DNA of 14,359 nt from an uncultured Bacilli bacterium (GTDB taxonomy: Bacteria > Bacillota_I > Bacilli_A > RF39 > UBA660), in NCBI GenBank assembly GCA_944358685.1, contig CALVRQ010000035.1, forward strand, positions 1 through 14,359. The letters run 5' to 3'. A program made the position numbers and the translations under genes. The stretch's first letter is position 1, and every line of letters starts with the position of its first letter. Of the stretch, positions 1 to 5,297 are shown one piece after another. A model generated the notes under the pieces. The model was not told the origin of the DNA and searched no databases. It saw only the letters and a program-made list of their open reading frames with translations.

Positions 1-226
1 TTCCTGTTTTTATTGGCTTGTTGATTTCAACAACCCAATCTTCATTACCATGAATACTATTATTTGCAGACATTATTGCTTTATCAATTACTTTCTTAAA
101 ATTTCTCCAATCTTTATATTCTAAAACCTTTTGCAGATCACGGGCAAGCCAATATTCGTTACCATATTCATCAATATGTTTTATATCTTCAAAAGTTTTA
201 CTAGTATATTTATTAACAATTTCCAT
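1..226 (-). CDS. dinD: DinD-family DNA-damage-inducible protein, N-terminal part (cut by window edge)
   Basis: The first 75 codons of a gene that runs off the left edge. The start at 226 is fixed by a perfect AGGAGG eight bases upstream. The segment FEDIKHIDEYGNEYWLARDL, followed by LQKVLEY, DWRNFKKVIDKA and a HGNEDW stretch, has the same order and spacing as the N-terminus of E. coli DinD (FEEIKLINANGAEQWSARQL, then LGKLLGY). That region is a Bro-N-like DNA-binding domain. E. coli DinD is SOS-induced and has been reported to inhibit RecA-mediated strand exchange. The same role here is inferred. No SOS box is visible in its own promoter region; the only SOS-like box in the window is at 1367-1380. 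The C-terminal two thirds cannot be assessed. Confidence 0.75.
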   Translation of the reverse strand, partial: MEIVNKYTSKTFEDIKHIDEYGNEYWLARDLQKVLEYKDWRNFKKVIDKAIMSANNSIHGNEDWVVEINKPIKTG

Positions 227-251
227 TATGCTTGCCTCCTTTTTAAAATAT

Positions 252-281
252 AATATATAAGTTTTTATCCTACTATATCAA
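252..281 (-). promoter_or_regulatory. Candidate promoter of the dinD homologue
   Basis: On the minus strand, TTGATA (276-281) is followed after 18 bases by TATATT (252-257). The dinD start codon is at 226. No inverted repeat of the GAAC-N4-GTTC type lies in or near it. Confidence 0.45.
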
Positions 282-447
282 CTAAAAAATACCTCATTTT
301 TGAATAAAAATAACTTTTTTTGCTATTTTTAGTCATTTTTAAAAAAATACGCAATGTTTCAATGCTCGTAAATTCTTTATTTATAAAGATTTTTCAAAGG
401 GGTTTACTAAATTGGTATCAAGCAGTTAATATTAGTTTCTCATTCAT
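265..447 (-). pseudogene. Small reading frame broken by two TGA codons, unknown
   Basis: The ATG at 447 follows an AGGAAGTGAT ribosome site and an extended -10 at 521-529. It opens MNEKLILTA and then meets TGA (418-420). The same frame continues as YQFSKPL, meets a second TGA (394-396), then stays open for 42 codons to a TAA at 265-267. There is no TAA or TAG in the 60-codon span, although the region is extremely AT-rich. It could be a decayed small gene, a 9-codon leader peptide followed by chance open frame, or a recoded gene. The neighbours use TGA as a stop, so TGA-as-Trp is unlikely. I do not recognise the translated sequence. Confidence 0.2.
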
Positions 448-520
448 TATAATCACTTCCTATTTATTGTTTAAATAGCAAAATGTATTTATCATTATTA
501 CTGCCTGTTAAATCTATTTA

Positions 521-529
521 ATTATATCA
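521..529 (-). promoter_or_regulatory. Extended -10 promoter upstream of the interrupted small frame
   Basis: The minus strand reads TGATATAAT (TGn plus a perfect TATAAT) just below the flavodoxin terminator. No good -35 is visible 17 bases upstream. It would give a transcript running through 520-227 into dinD. Confidence 0.4.
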
Positions 530-542
530 TAAATTTAAAGCA

Positions 543-568
543 AAAGAAAAAGTAGTATTTTTACTACT
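543..568 (-). terminator. Rho-independent terminator of the flavodoxin-like gene
   Basis: The 7-bp stem AGTAGTA/TACTACT (551-557 with 562-568) has a 4-base loop and a U-rich tail on the minus strand (A-rich 543-550 on the plus strand). The stop codon TAG (567-569) overlaps the stem. Confidence 0.75.
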
Positions 569-1049
569 AATTAGAATAATTAATTTGAATGTATTTTAGT
601 ATTTCTTCAATGTTTTTTTCAGAAACGAAGTCATAACCTTTATGAAACATTTCTTTTGTTTTAGAATCTTTTTGTTTCATGGCTTTTCCAGCTAGTTTGA
701 CAATTATCTTTTTGAATATATTTAATTTTGAATAGTTAATGCCACCTCTTAGGTAAAATAAAGGTTTATCTATTTGATTAGATTTTTTTAGTTCATTTAG
801 ATAATCACTAGAAAAAGGATAAGCCCCGACAGCGCCATAGATAACGATGTTAAAGTTATCTTGAAGTTTAGATTTCCCTTGTATTTTTCCAGCACAAATC
901 CATCCTAAAAAAATAGCTTTATCTTCTTTGGTTAAATGGTTTGCTGCTTCGGCTGAAGTATAATATGGAATTTTTAGTTTGTCACTTAACATTTTGGCAT
1001 ATCTTAAGGTGTGATTTGTTTTACTTTCGTATATTATAGCTTTAATCAT
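567..1049 (-). CDS. Flavodoxin-like protein
   Basis: A 160-residue soluble protein with a flavodoxin fold signature. A beta strand (KAIIYES, 3-9) leads into a phosphate-binding loop region (ESKTNHTLRYAKML, 8-21), equivalent to the S/T-x-T-GNT loop that holds FMN phosphate. Later come KAIFLGW (44-50), a strand-loop IVIYGAVGAYPFSS (68-81) and FYLRGGINYSKL (98-109), which resembles Firmicute flavodoxin-domain proteins of the HemG/flavodoxin_5 type. Length is typical of a single-domain flavodoxin. A role as a small FMN electron carrier or NAD(P)H:quinone-type reductase is inferred, with the partner unknown. The start is supported by AAGGAG about 9 bases upstream. It has its own extended -10 promoter and terminator, so it is monocistronic unless SOS-promoter transcripts from 1358-1386 read through. 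Confidence 0.7.
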   Translation of the reverse strand: MIKAIIYESKTNHTLRYAKMLSDKLKIPYYTSAEAANHLTKEDKAIFLGWICAGKIQGKSKLQDNFNIVIYGAVGAYPFSSDYLNELKKSNQIDKPLFYLRGGINYSKLNIFKKIIVKLAGKAMKQKDSKTKEMFHKGYDFVSEKNIEEILKYIQINYSN

Positions 1050-1079
1050 AAAATAGACTCCTTTATAATCTTTAATATT

Positions 1080-1088
1080 ATTATATCA
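1080..1088 (-). promoter_or_regulatory. Extended -10 promoter of the flavodoxin-like gene
   Basis: TGATATAAT on the minus strand, about 30 bases before the start codon at 1049. The -35 is weak (TTTCGT-like), as is common for extended -10 promoters. Confidence 0.55.
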
Positions 1089-1141
1089 TACATTATCAAA
1101 AACGAAATATTCATAGAACAAAAGTCAAAAATTATTTTAAC

Positions 1142-1238
1142 TTAGCTTACCTCACGATAAGCTTTTTCTACTTCACAGGAACCTTAGGTCCCTCCATAGA
1201 CCAATATCGGATAGTCGCTACCCTACTTTTTTACTTTG
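1142..1238 (-). ncRNA. Candidate structured RNA of unknown family
   Basis: This 97-base block is about 41% GC by direct count, against about 17% for the adjacent 1081-1140, the usual signature of a structured RNA in an AT-rich genome. On the minus strand three hairpins follow each other: GGGTAG/CTATCC with loop CGA (1209-1223), GGGACC/GGTTCC with loop TAA (1178-1192), and AGCTTA/TAAGCT with an 8-base loop (1144-1163). Between the first two, CCGATATTGG is nearly self-complementary. It lies downstream of two possible promoters and upstream of the flavodoxin promoter, so it may be a free small RNA or a leader. I could not match it to FMN, preQ1, SAM, THF, c-di-GMP, fluoride, T-box, SRP, 6S, tmRNA or RNase P consensus elements. 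The strand is inferred from the promoters. Confidence 0.45.
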
Positions 1239-1266
1239 TCAAAATTTAACAATTGTTTTATTTTTT

Positions 1267-1272
1267 ATTATA
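1267..1272 (-). promoter_or_regulatory. Possible -10 box upstream of the candidate RNA
   Basis: A perfect TATAAT on the minus strand, about 30 bases before the GC-rich block. No convincing -35 is seen, and A/T richness makes chance matches likely. Confidence 0.25.
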
Positions 1273-1357
1273 TAATAGATTAACTACTCATTCTTAATGT
1301 TTGTTTAAATTAACCCTTAATATTTTTATATCATCACCTCATCTCTTTGATGTATTT

Positions 1358-1386
1358 AGCATATCACAAACATTTGTTCTTGTAAA
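1358..1386 (-). promoter_or_regulatory. SOS (LexA-type) promoter
   Basis: On the minus strand, TTTACA (1381-1386), 17 bases, then TATGCT (1358-1363) preceded by TGA, an extended -10. The spacer is filled by AGAACAAATGTTTG (1367-1380), which fits the B. subtilis LexA consensus CGAACRNRYGTTYC at 12 of 14 positions, missing only the outermost two. LexA bound there would block RNA polymerase directly. The predicted start is near 1351, transcribing towards the candidate RNA and the flavodoxin-like gene. Confidence 0.6.
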
Positions 1387-1422
1387 TAGTTTTTTATTTC
1401 TTACAAAGCAAATTCTTAGTAT

Positions 1423-1451
1423 AAAAAATAAGTAGAATTAATCTACTTATT
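1423..1451 (-). terminator. Terminator after lepB
   Basis: The 10-bp stem AATAAGTAGA/TCTACTTATT (1427-1436 with 1442-1451) has a 5-base loop, followed on the minus strand by a U-run (A-run 1423-1428). The lepB TAA (1447-1449) is inside the stem. Confidence 0.8.
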
Positions 1452-2013
1452 CAAAGGTTCCTATTTTATCTAGAGGGAAAATTGCGAAGTTAGTTGTTCC
1501 TTCGATGTCTTCACTTGGAATTAGGCCAATAATTCGGCTATCAGTTGAGTTAGTACGATTGTCGCCCATAACAAAATAATAACCTCTTGGTATTTTTTCA
1601 TAGCCGAGTTCTTCTAAACTAAAGTCAGCTGTTGTTTTGTTATTTAAAAATGATTCAGCTACATACTCACCATTAATATATAATTTTCCTTCTTTATATT
1701 CAACAGTCTCACCAGGAAGACCAACTATTCTTTTGATTAGTTTAGTATTATTGTAATTAAAGACTACAACATCAAATCTTTCATAATTTTTATCGTATTT
1801 TTTTAACAACAATATTTCTTTATCATCTAAAGTTGAAAACATTGATAATCCTTCTACCTGAACTGGTGTTATAATATAGCTTCTAACTAGAACGACAGCT
1901 ATAATGATTACAATATAAGGTATGGTTCCTTTTAAAAAACCACTTATTTTATTTTCTTTTTTTTCTTCAGTTGCTGGATTTACTTTAGTGTTTTGCTTTT
2001 CATTTTGTGTCAT
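1447..2013 (-). CDS. lepB: Signal peptidase I
   Basis: Type I leader peptidase that cleaves signal peptides of secreted proteins at the outer face of the membrane. The 188 residues begin with a charged cytoplasmic tail (1-24), one membrane anchor (about 28-48), then the catalytic domain. Visible S26-family boxes are GLSMFSTL with nucleophile Ser57, KRIVGLPGE with general-base Lys94, and MGDNRTNSTDSR (149-160). The single N-terminal anchor and short length match Gram-positive SipS-type enzymes. The residue after SM-x is Ser60, where the family usually has Pro (SMxPT). The start is supported by AAGGAGG (on the minus strand), ending about 8 bases upstream. It lies downstream of rplS across a terminator (2032-2059), so expression probably depends on read-through. 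Confidence 0.93.
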   Translation of the reverse strand: MTQNEKQNTKVNPATEEKKENKISGFLKGTIPYIVIIIAVVLVRSYIITPVQVEGLSMFSTLDDKEILLLKKYDKNYERFDVVVFNYNNTKLIKRIVGLPGETVEYKEGKLYINGEYVAESFLNNKTTADFSLEELGYEKIPRGYYFVMGDNRTNSTDSRIIGLIPSEDIEGTTNFAIFPLDKIGTFE

Positions 2014-2031
2014 AGATTTCCCTCCTTAACG

Positions 2032-2059
2032 AAAAAATAAGGACGTTAAAGGCCTTATT
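2032..2059 (-). terminator. Terminator/attenuator between rplS and lepB
   Basis: The 7-bp stem AATAAGG/CCTTATT (2036-2042 with 2053-2059) has a 10-base loop and six U on the minus strand. The rplS stop TAA (2055-2057) is within the stem. It probably keeps lepB expression below that of L19. Confidence 0.65.
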
Positions 2060-2393
2060 TTCTTTCTTTGATTTTTGCTTGTCCTTTAAGGTCACGTAAA
2101 TAATTAAGTTTAGCTCTTCTAACTTTACCTTTTCTAATTACTTCTACGCTATCAACCTTAGGTGAGCTATATGGGAAAGTTCTTTCTACACCTACACCAC
2201 TAGATTTTTTTCTAACAGTATAGTTTTTACTTACTCCGCTACCTTTGATAGCTATTACGATACCTTCGAACGCTTGAATTCTTTCACGTTTTCCTTCGAT
2301 GATACGAACGTTTACTTTAATGGTATCACCAACACGGAATTCTGGTAAATCTGTTCTGATTTGTTTTTGGGTAATTTTATCTACCAAATTCAC
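2055..2393 (-). CDS. rplS: 50S ribosomal protein L19
   Basis: L19 sits at the 30S-50S interface next to L14 and is essential or nearly so. The family signature is clear: [20 protein letters not shown], a [10 protein letters not shown] strand, [16 protein letters not shown], and the basic tail [16 protein letters not shown] start at GTG 2393 gives 112 residues, the usual L19 length. It is preceded by AAAGGAG eight bases upstream, and the homology begins exactly there. An open frame continues to 2453 but would add 20 unrelated residues and lie across the leader RNA. It has its own promoter and a leader hairpin. The order rimM-trmD-x-rplS resembles the classical rpsP-rimM-trmD-rplS operon, with rpsP absent from this stretch. 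Confidence 0.95.
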   Translation of the reverse strand: MNLVDKITQKQIRTDLPEFRVGDTIKVNVRIIEGKRERIQAFEGIVIAIKGSGVSKNYTVRKKSSGVGVERTFPYSSPKVDSVEVIRKGKVRRAKLNYLRDLKGQAKIKERK

Positions 2394-2457
2394 AGCAATC
2401 ACTCCTTTGCATAAATCTATGATCATAAGTAAATTTAACTCCCAGCGGATCACGACG
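2394..2457 (-). ncRNA. L19 leader (5' UTR regulatory hairpin)
   Basis: The predicted rplS transcript leader folds GTGATC (2448-2453) onto GATCAT (2419-2424) around a 24-base loop containing CGCTGGGAG. Firmicutes carry a conserved L19 leader in this position, thought to mediate feedback by L19. Placement and hairpin fit that family; I have not aligned it to the covariance model. Confidence 0.55.
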
Positions 2458-2463
2458 TATTAA

Positions 2464-2492
2464 ATTGTATCACATATTTTGAAAGAATGCAA
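2464..2492 (-). promoter_or_regulatory. rplS promoter
   Basis: TTGCAT (2487-2492), 17 bases, then TACAAT (2464-2469) with a TGA just before the -10 (extended -10). It lies just beyond the end of the upstream unknown gene and adds rplS-specific expression. Confidence 0.7.
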
Positions 2493-2505
2493 GAGATTGA
2501 AAATT

Positions 2506-2949
2506 TTACCTGGATTTTCCTTGTGATTTAGTACTTTGTTTAGTAAGTTCTTTTAGCTTTTGATTTAATTCTAATTCAACCATCCCAACTTTGTGTAAAA
2601 GTTGTTTAATATATTTTTTATCTAAGAATTTAGAATATTTATTCATGATTATATTTTTATATCTAGCAACATCATCAATAACAAGTTCTAATTCATCTGG
2701 ATCATCATCATCGTCATCAATAACAGTGAAAAGAAATGTAAGATAAGTATTTAGTTTATGTTTTGTTTTTCTTTTTAAAACATTTTCAATTAATGAAGGT
2801 TCCATTAAGACTAATCTACTAACTTCAACACCTTCATAAGGGACATTATTTCTAGGTTTTATTTTAAAACCATGTAGATGACTATAATCAATATATCCAT
2901 AAACTATTTCATTGTTATCTTTATCACAAATGTAATATCTTTCATCCAT
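2506..2949 (-). CDS. Hypothetical acidic protein between trmD and rplS
   Basis: A protein of 147 residues that I do not recognise. With the start at 2949 (MDERYY), ATG overlaps the trmD stop (ATGGATGA) by eight bases and GGTGAG precedes it. An in-frame ATG at 2961 would add four residues. The N-terminal 50 residues look like a small beta domain ([19 protein letters not shown]). A central acidic run of six Asp followed by [10 protein letters not shown] (about 78-94) precedes a helical, lysine-rich C-terminus (about 100-147). There is no signal peptide or membrane segment. Tight coupling to trmD suggests a translation or housekeeping role, but that is inference only. B. subtilis has no equivalent gene at this place. 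Confidence 0.75.
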   Translation of the reverse strand: MDERYYICDKDNNEIVYGYIDYSHLHGFKIKPRNNVPYEGVEVSRLVLMEPSLIENVLKRKTKHKLNTYLTFLFTVIDDDDDDPDELELVIDDVARYKNIIMNKYSKFLDKKYIKQLLHKVGMVELELNQKLKELTKQSTKSQGKSR

Positions 2950-3622
2950 TTTTCTCACCATTTTCTAATAAGTCTGGGCGTCTTTGTTTAGTCTTTTTTA
3001 GAGCTTCTTCTTCACGGTATTTTTTTATATTAGCATGATGACCTGATAATAGGACATCTGGTACTTTCATACCTCTAAAATCTACAGGCTTAGTATAAAC
3101 TGGGTAGTCTAATAAGTTATTATTAAAAGAATCGTTTAGATGTGATTCTTTTTCAATAACACCATCTATTAATCTAGTTATACTATCTGTTATAACCATA
3201 CTAGCTAGTTCTCCACCAGTTAAAACATAATCACCAATGCTTATTTCCATATCAGCTAGAGTTCTAATGCGTTCATCAAAGCCTTCATAGTGACCACATA
3301 TTAATATTAGATGTTTTTCCTTAGTTAGTTCGTAAGCTAGTTTTTGGTTATAGGTTTTACCTTGAGGAGTCATTAATATAACTTTAGTATTCTCTTTTTT
3401 TAAGTCATCTACAGCATCGAAAATGGGCTGTGGCATTAATACCATACCATGTCCGCCACCATAACCATAATCATCGACTTTTTTATGAGGATCTTTACTA
3501 TATTTTCGAATGTCATGAATTTGAATATCGACGAGTTTTTGCTTGATTGCTCTTTTAATTATGGAAGTATTTAAAAAGCCATCAAACATTTCAGGAAAAA
3601 TTGTTAGGATATCAATCTTCAT
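2942..3622 (-). CDS. trmD: tRNA (guanine37-N1)-methyltransferase
   Basis: SPOUT-class methyltransferase that makes m1G37 in tRNAs reading CNN and some GNN codons, preventing +1 frameshifting. The 226 residues begin [16 protein letters not shown]. The trefoil-knot SAM site is visible as TPQGKTY (85-91), [11 protein letters not shown] (109-119) and [14 protein letters not shown] (127-140). Arg150 (SITRLIDGV) and Asp164 (HLNDSF) match the catalytic Arg and Asp of the family, and YPVYTKP (173-179) and [11 protein letters not shown] (193-203) complete it. The start overlaps the end of rimM by 11 bases and its stop overlaps the next gene, so translation is coupled through the operon. Confidence 0.95.
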   Translation of the reverse strand: MKIDILTIFPEMFDGFLNTSIIKRAIKQKLVDIQIHDIRKYSKDPHKKVDDYGYGGGHGMVLMPQPIFDAVDDLKKENTKVILMTPQGKTYNQKLAYELTKEKHLILICGHYEGFDERIRTLADMEISIGDYVLTGGELASMVITDSITRLIDGVIEKESHLNDSFNNNLLDYPVYTKPVDFRGMKVPDVLLSGHHANIKKYREEEALKKTKQRRPDLLENGEKNG

Positions 3623-4082
3623 CGGTAAATCCTTTGATCAAATCTAAGTGAATGTCTTTACCGATATTTTTTACAAATTCATCAACATAAGGGATAAGAT
3701 ATTCTTTATCACCTTGGACAACTAAAATTTCATGTCCTTTATTATCTATAATATTAGTTAAAGAGCCAATATATTTATCTTTATCGTAAACTTTTTTACC
3801 ATATAAATCTTCATTGAGTGGTCCTGGAAATGTGTATTCATCTTTATTTATATAAACTTTTTCGCCTTTAAATTTTAATACTTCATTTATATTGTTATAT
3901 CCATCAAAAGTTACCATATCATAATTTTTATGTTTACGATAGGCTTTTATTTTTAACTTTTCCCCATTTATATATAGAATATTACTCGGTTTAAAAATGG
4001 TACTTTTATATTTAAAATTAGAGATGATACGGACTTCGCCCTTAATGCCATGGGTATTTACTAAATCACCAATATATAGCAT
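3612..4082 (-). CDS. rimM: Ribosome maturation factor RimM
   Basis: 16S rRNA processing factor that binds S19 and helps mature the head of the 30S subunit. [19 protein letters not shown] is the typical RimM N-terminus. The N-terminal beta-barrel covers about 1-80, and a PRC-barrel half (DLYGKKVYD to [12 protein letters not shown]) covers about 90-145. The ATG at 4082 is preferred because GAGGTGAT lies five bases upstream and homology begins there. The GTG at 4091 is part of that ribosome site. The protein has 156 residues. It follows the rRNA methyltransferase by 11 bases and overlaps trmD by 11, ending in TGA. Confidence 0.92.
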   Translation of the reverse strand: MLYIGDLVNTHGIKGEVRIISNFKYKSTIFKPSNILYINGEKLKIKAYRKHKNYDMVTFDGYNNINEVLKFKGEKVYINKDEYTFPGPLNEDLYGKKVYDKDKYIGSLTNIIDNKGHEILVVQGDKEYLIPYVDEFVKNIGKDIHLDLIKGFTDED

Positions 4083-4093
4083 TTTTATCACCT

Positions 4094-4816
4094 CTACTTC
4101 GTTAATTCATACAAAATAATACTTGTGGCTACACCGACGTTTAGACTTTCGCACTTACTATTCATCGGAATATACAAATATTCATCACACATATCTAATA
4201 GTTTTGGATTTACACCATTACCTTCATTTCCCATTATTATAGCAAATTTCGAGATTTTTTCAAGGGTTTTAAGGTCTTTTCCTCCATCAACTTTGGTGCC
4301 ATAAACAGGTATTTTACCTTTGATTTCATTTAGAAAAATTGTTAAATCTTTTTTTATTATATTGATTTTAAAAATCATACCTTGTGATGATCTAATTACT
4401 TTATCACTATAAGGATCTGCACATTTATCGTTGATAATTATGGTATCAATATTAAAAGCTACACTGCTTCTAATGATTGTTCCTAAGTTCCCCGGATCTT
4501 GAATACTATCTAAAATTAATAATTTATTTCCTTTTAAAGTCATGGGTTTAGGTGTACATATACCAATAATGCCAACAGGCGATTCTACTTCGGTTAAGGT
4601 ATTTAAAACATTTTCGGTGATGTAATTTGTTTCAACATCTAGATTAAAGGTTTTATTTTCTAATAAGAGTAATTCTTTTAAATATCCACTTTCATATGCT
4701 TCTTTAACTAGATGGGCACCTTCAACTAGAAAAAGATTTTGCTTATTGCGATATTTTTTTGTTTTGAGTTTAGCGAGCTGTTTTATTTTTGGATTATTAA
4801 CTGAACTATAAAGCAT
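4094..4816 (-). CDS. TrmH/SpoU-family RNA 2'-O-methyltransferase
   Basis: A knotted SPOUT enzyme using SAM to methylate a ribose 2'-OH in rRNA or tRNA. The 240 residues show an N-terminal substrate-binding domain (1-90, with NPKIKQLAKLKTKKYRNK and FLVEGAHLVKEA). The three SpoU motifs follow: LDSIQDPGNLGTIIRSS (102-118; Asn110, Arg116), IIMGNEGNGV (193-202) and IPMNSKCESLNVGVA (216-230). The layout is that of RlmB or YsgA-type proteins, but the exact target cannot be told. It sits 17 bases after a prepilin-like gene and 11 bases before rimM, in one transcription unit that also carries trmD, so a ribosome-biogenesis role is likely. Confidence 0.88.
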   Translation of the reverse strand: MLYSSVNNPKIKQLAKLKTKKYRNKQNLFLVEGAHLVKEAYESGYLKELLLLENKTFNLDVETNYITENVLNTLTEVESPVGIIGICTPKPMTLKGNKLLILDSIQDPGNLGTIIRSSVAFNIDTIIINDKCADPYSDKVIRSSQGMIFKINIIKKDLTIFLNEIKGKIPVYGTKVDGGKDLKTLEKISKFAIIMGNEGNGVNPKLLDMCDEYLYIPMNSKCESLNVGVATSIILYELTK

Positions 4817-4833
4817 GTTTTCCTCTTTTTAGA

Positions 4834-5205
4834 TTACTCATCTTGAGTAGTGTTATAATTATAACTAAATCTAGTGCCATCATAAGTGATTTCAACAACA
4901 TTATCCATTTTAAAGCTTTCATCGGTTTTAGGATTTATAATTTCACCAGATGGAAGTAAGCCTTTTTCTTGAAGTTCTCTTAGCGTTACGGTACAGGTCT
5001 CAGTTTGGCATTTAGTCATATTAAAAATATCTTCACCAACATAATTTTTAGCGGCTCTTTCAAAACTGTCTATTTGTTCTTCGTAGACTTCATTTGTGTT
5101 ATCAACGATGGTTCTTTGAATGATTGGTACAGTAATCATGGCAAGAATACCTAAAATGACAATAACTCCTAATAATTCAACGAGTGTAAAACCTTTATTT
5201 TTCAT
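4834..5205 (-). CDS. Type IV prepilin-like (pseudopilin) protein
   Basis: A protein of 123 residues with a class III prepilin signal: MKNKG, then FTLVELLGVIVILGILAMIT. Cleavage is expected after Gly5, leaving Phe1 N-methylated and the conserved Glu5 (residue 10 of the precursor). The hydrophobic helix (6-28) is followed by a helical segment and a small C-terminal domain with two close cysteines (Cys66, Cys71), possibly a disulfide. This is the N-terminus of com/pil-type pseudopilins and of the prepilin-like surface proteins common in AT-rich gut Firmicutes. No pilus assembly ATPase or prepilin peptidase is in the window. It is the first gene of the translation operon, with a strong promoter in front and no terminator after it. 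Confidence 0.85.
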   Translation of the reverse strand: MKNKGFTLVELLGVIVILGILAMITVPIIQRTIVDNTNEVYEEQIDSFERAAKNYVGEDIFNMTKCQTETCTVTLRELQEKGLLPSGEIINPKTDESFKMDNVVEITYDGTRFSYNYNTTQDE

Positions 5206-5224
5206 TTTTCTTCACCTACTATAA

Positions 5225-5253
5225 ATTATAAATTAGGCATGAGGATTAGTCAA
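5225..5253 (-). promoter_or_regulatory. Promoter of the prepilin-trmH-rimM-trmD operon
   Basis: TTGACT (5248-5253), exactly 17 bases, perfect TATAAT (5225-5230), about 20 bases before the start codon at 5205. It is the best vegetative-type promoter in the window. Confidence 0.85.
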
Positions 5254-5275
5254 GGTTTATAAAAATTTTGACATA

Positions 5276-5297
5276 GAAAAAGCACGCTTTGGTGCTT
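5276..5297 (-). terminator. Terminator after the GH25 gene
   Basis: The stem AAGCAC/GTGCTT (5280-5285 with 5292-5297) has a 6-base loop and is followed by UUUUUC on the minus strand. The stop codon TAA (5296-5298) overlaps the stem. Confidence 0.8.

Larger units (their letters stand above)
227..566. other. 340-base stretch without an intact gene
   Basis: From right to left on the minus strand it holds the flavodoxin terminator (543-568), an extended -10 promoter (521-529), the TGA-interrupted small frame (265-447) and the dinD promoter. A plain A/T hairpin lies at about 373-388 (TCTTTAT/ATAAAGA). A gapped motif at 348-370 has TACG and CGTA ends around two direct copies of CAATG. No tRNA or other known RNA family was recognised. 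Confidence 0.6.
1050..1446. other. 397-base intergenic region with SOS promoter and candidate RNA
   Basis: There is no protein gene: every minus-strand frame is rich in TAA and TAG. Downward from lepB it contains the lepB terminator (1423-1451), an SOS-box promoter (1358-1386), a ribosome-site-like GAGGTGAT (1333-1340) with no usable frame after it, a second TATAAT (1267-1272), a GC-rich hairpin cluster (1142-1238) flanked by imperfect direct repeats, and the flavodoxin promoter. Confidence 0.7.

Noticed and set aside
227..420. LexA box at the dinD promoter
   Set aside because: No GAAC-N4-GTTC-like sequence is found; the CAATG repeats at 350-365 do not fit the motif.
265..447. Genome-wide TGA=Trp code
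   Set aside because: trmD, rimM and mraY end at TGA with tight overlaps to the next gene, and all Trp codons checked are TGG.
1142..1238. tRNA, T-box or known riboswitch in the GC-rich block
   Set aside because: There is no T-loop GTTCRA with an acceptor stem, no T-box AGGGTGG element, and none of the conserved FMN, preQ1, SAM or THF core motifs.
2394..2453. N-terminal extension of L19 by 20 residues
   Set aside because: It would cover the leader hairpin and the AAAGGAG site, and L19 homology and normal length start at GTG 2393.
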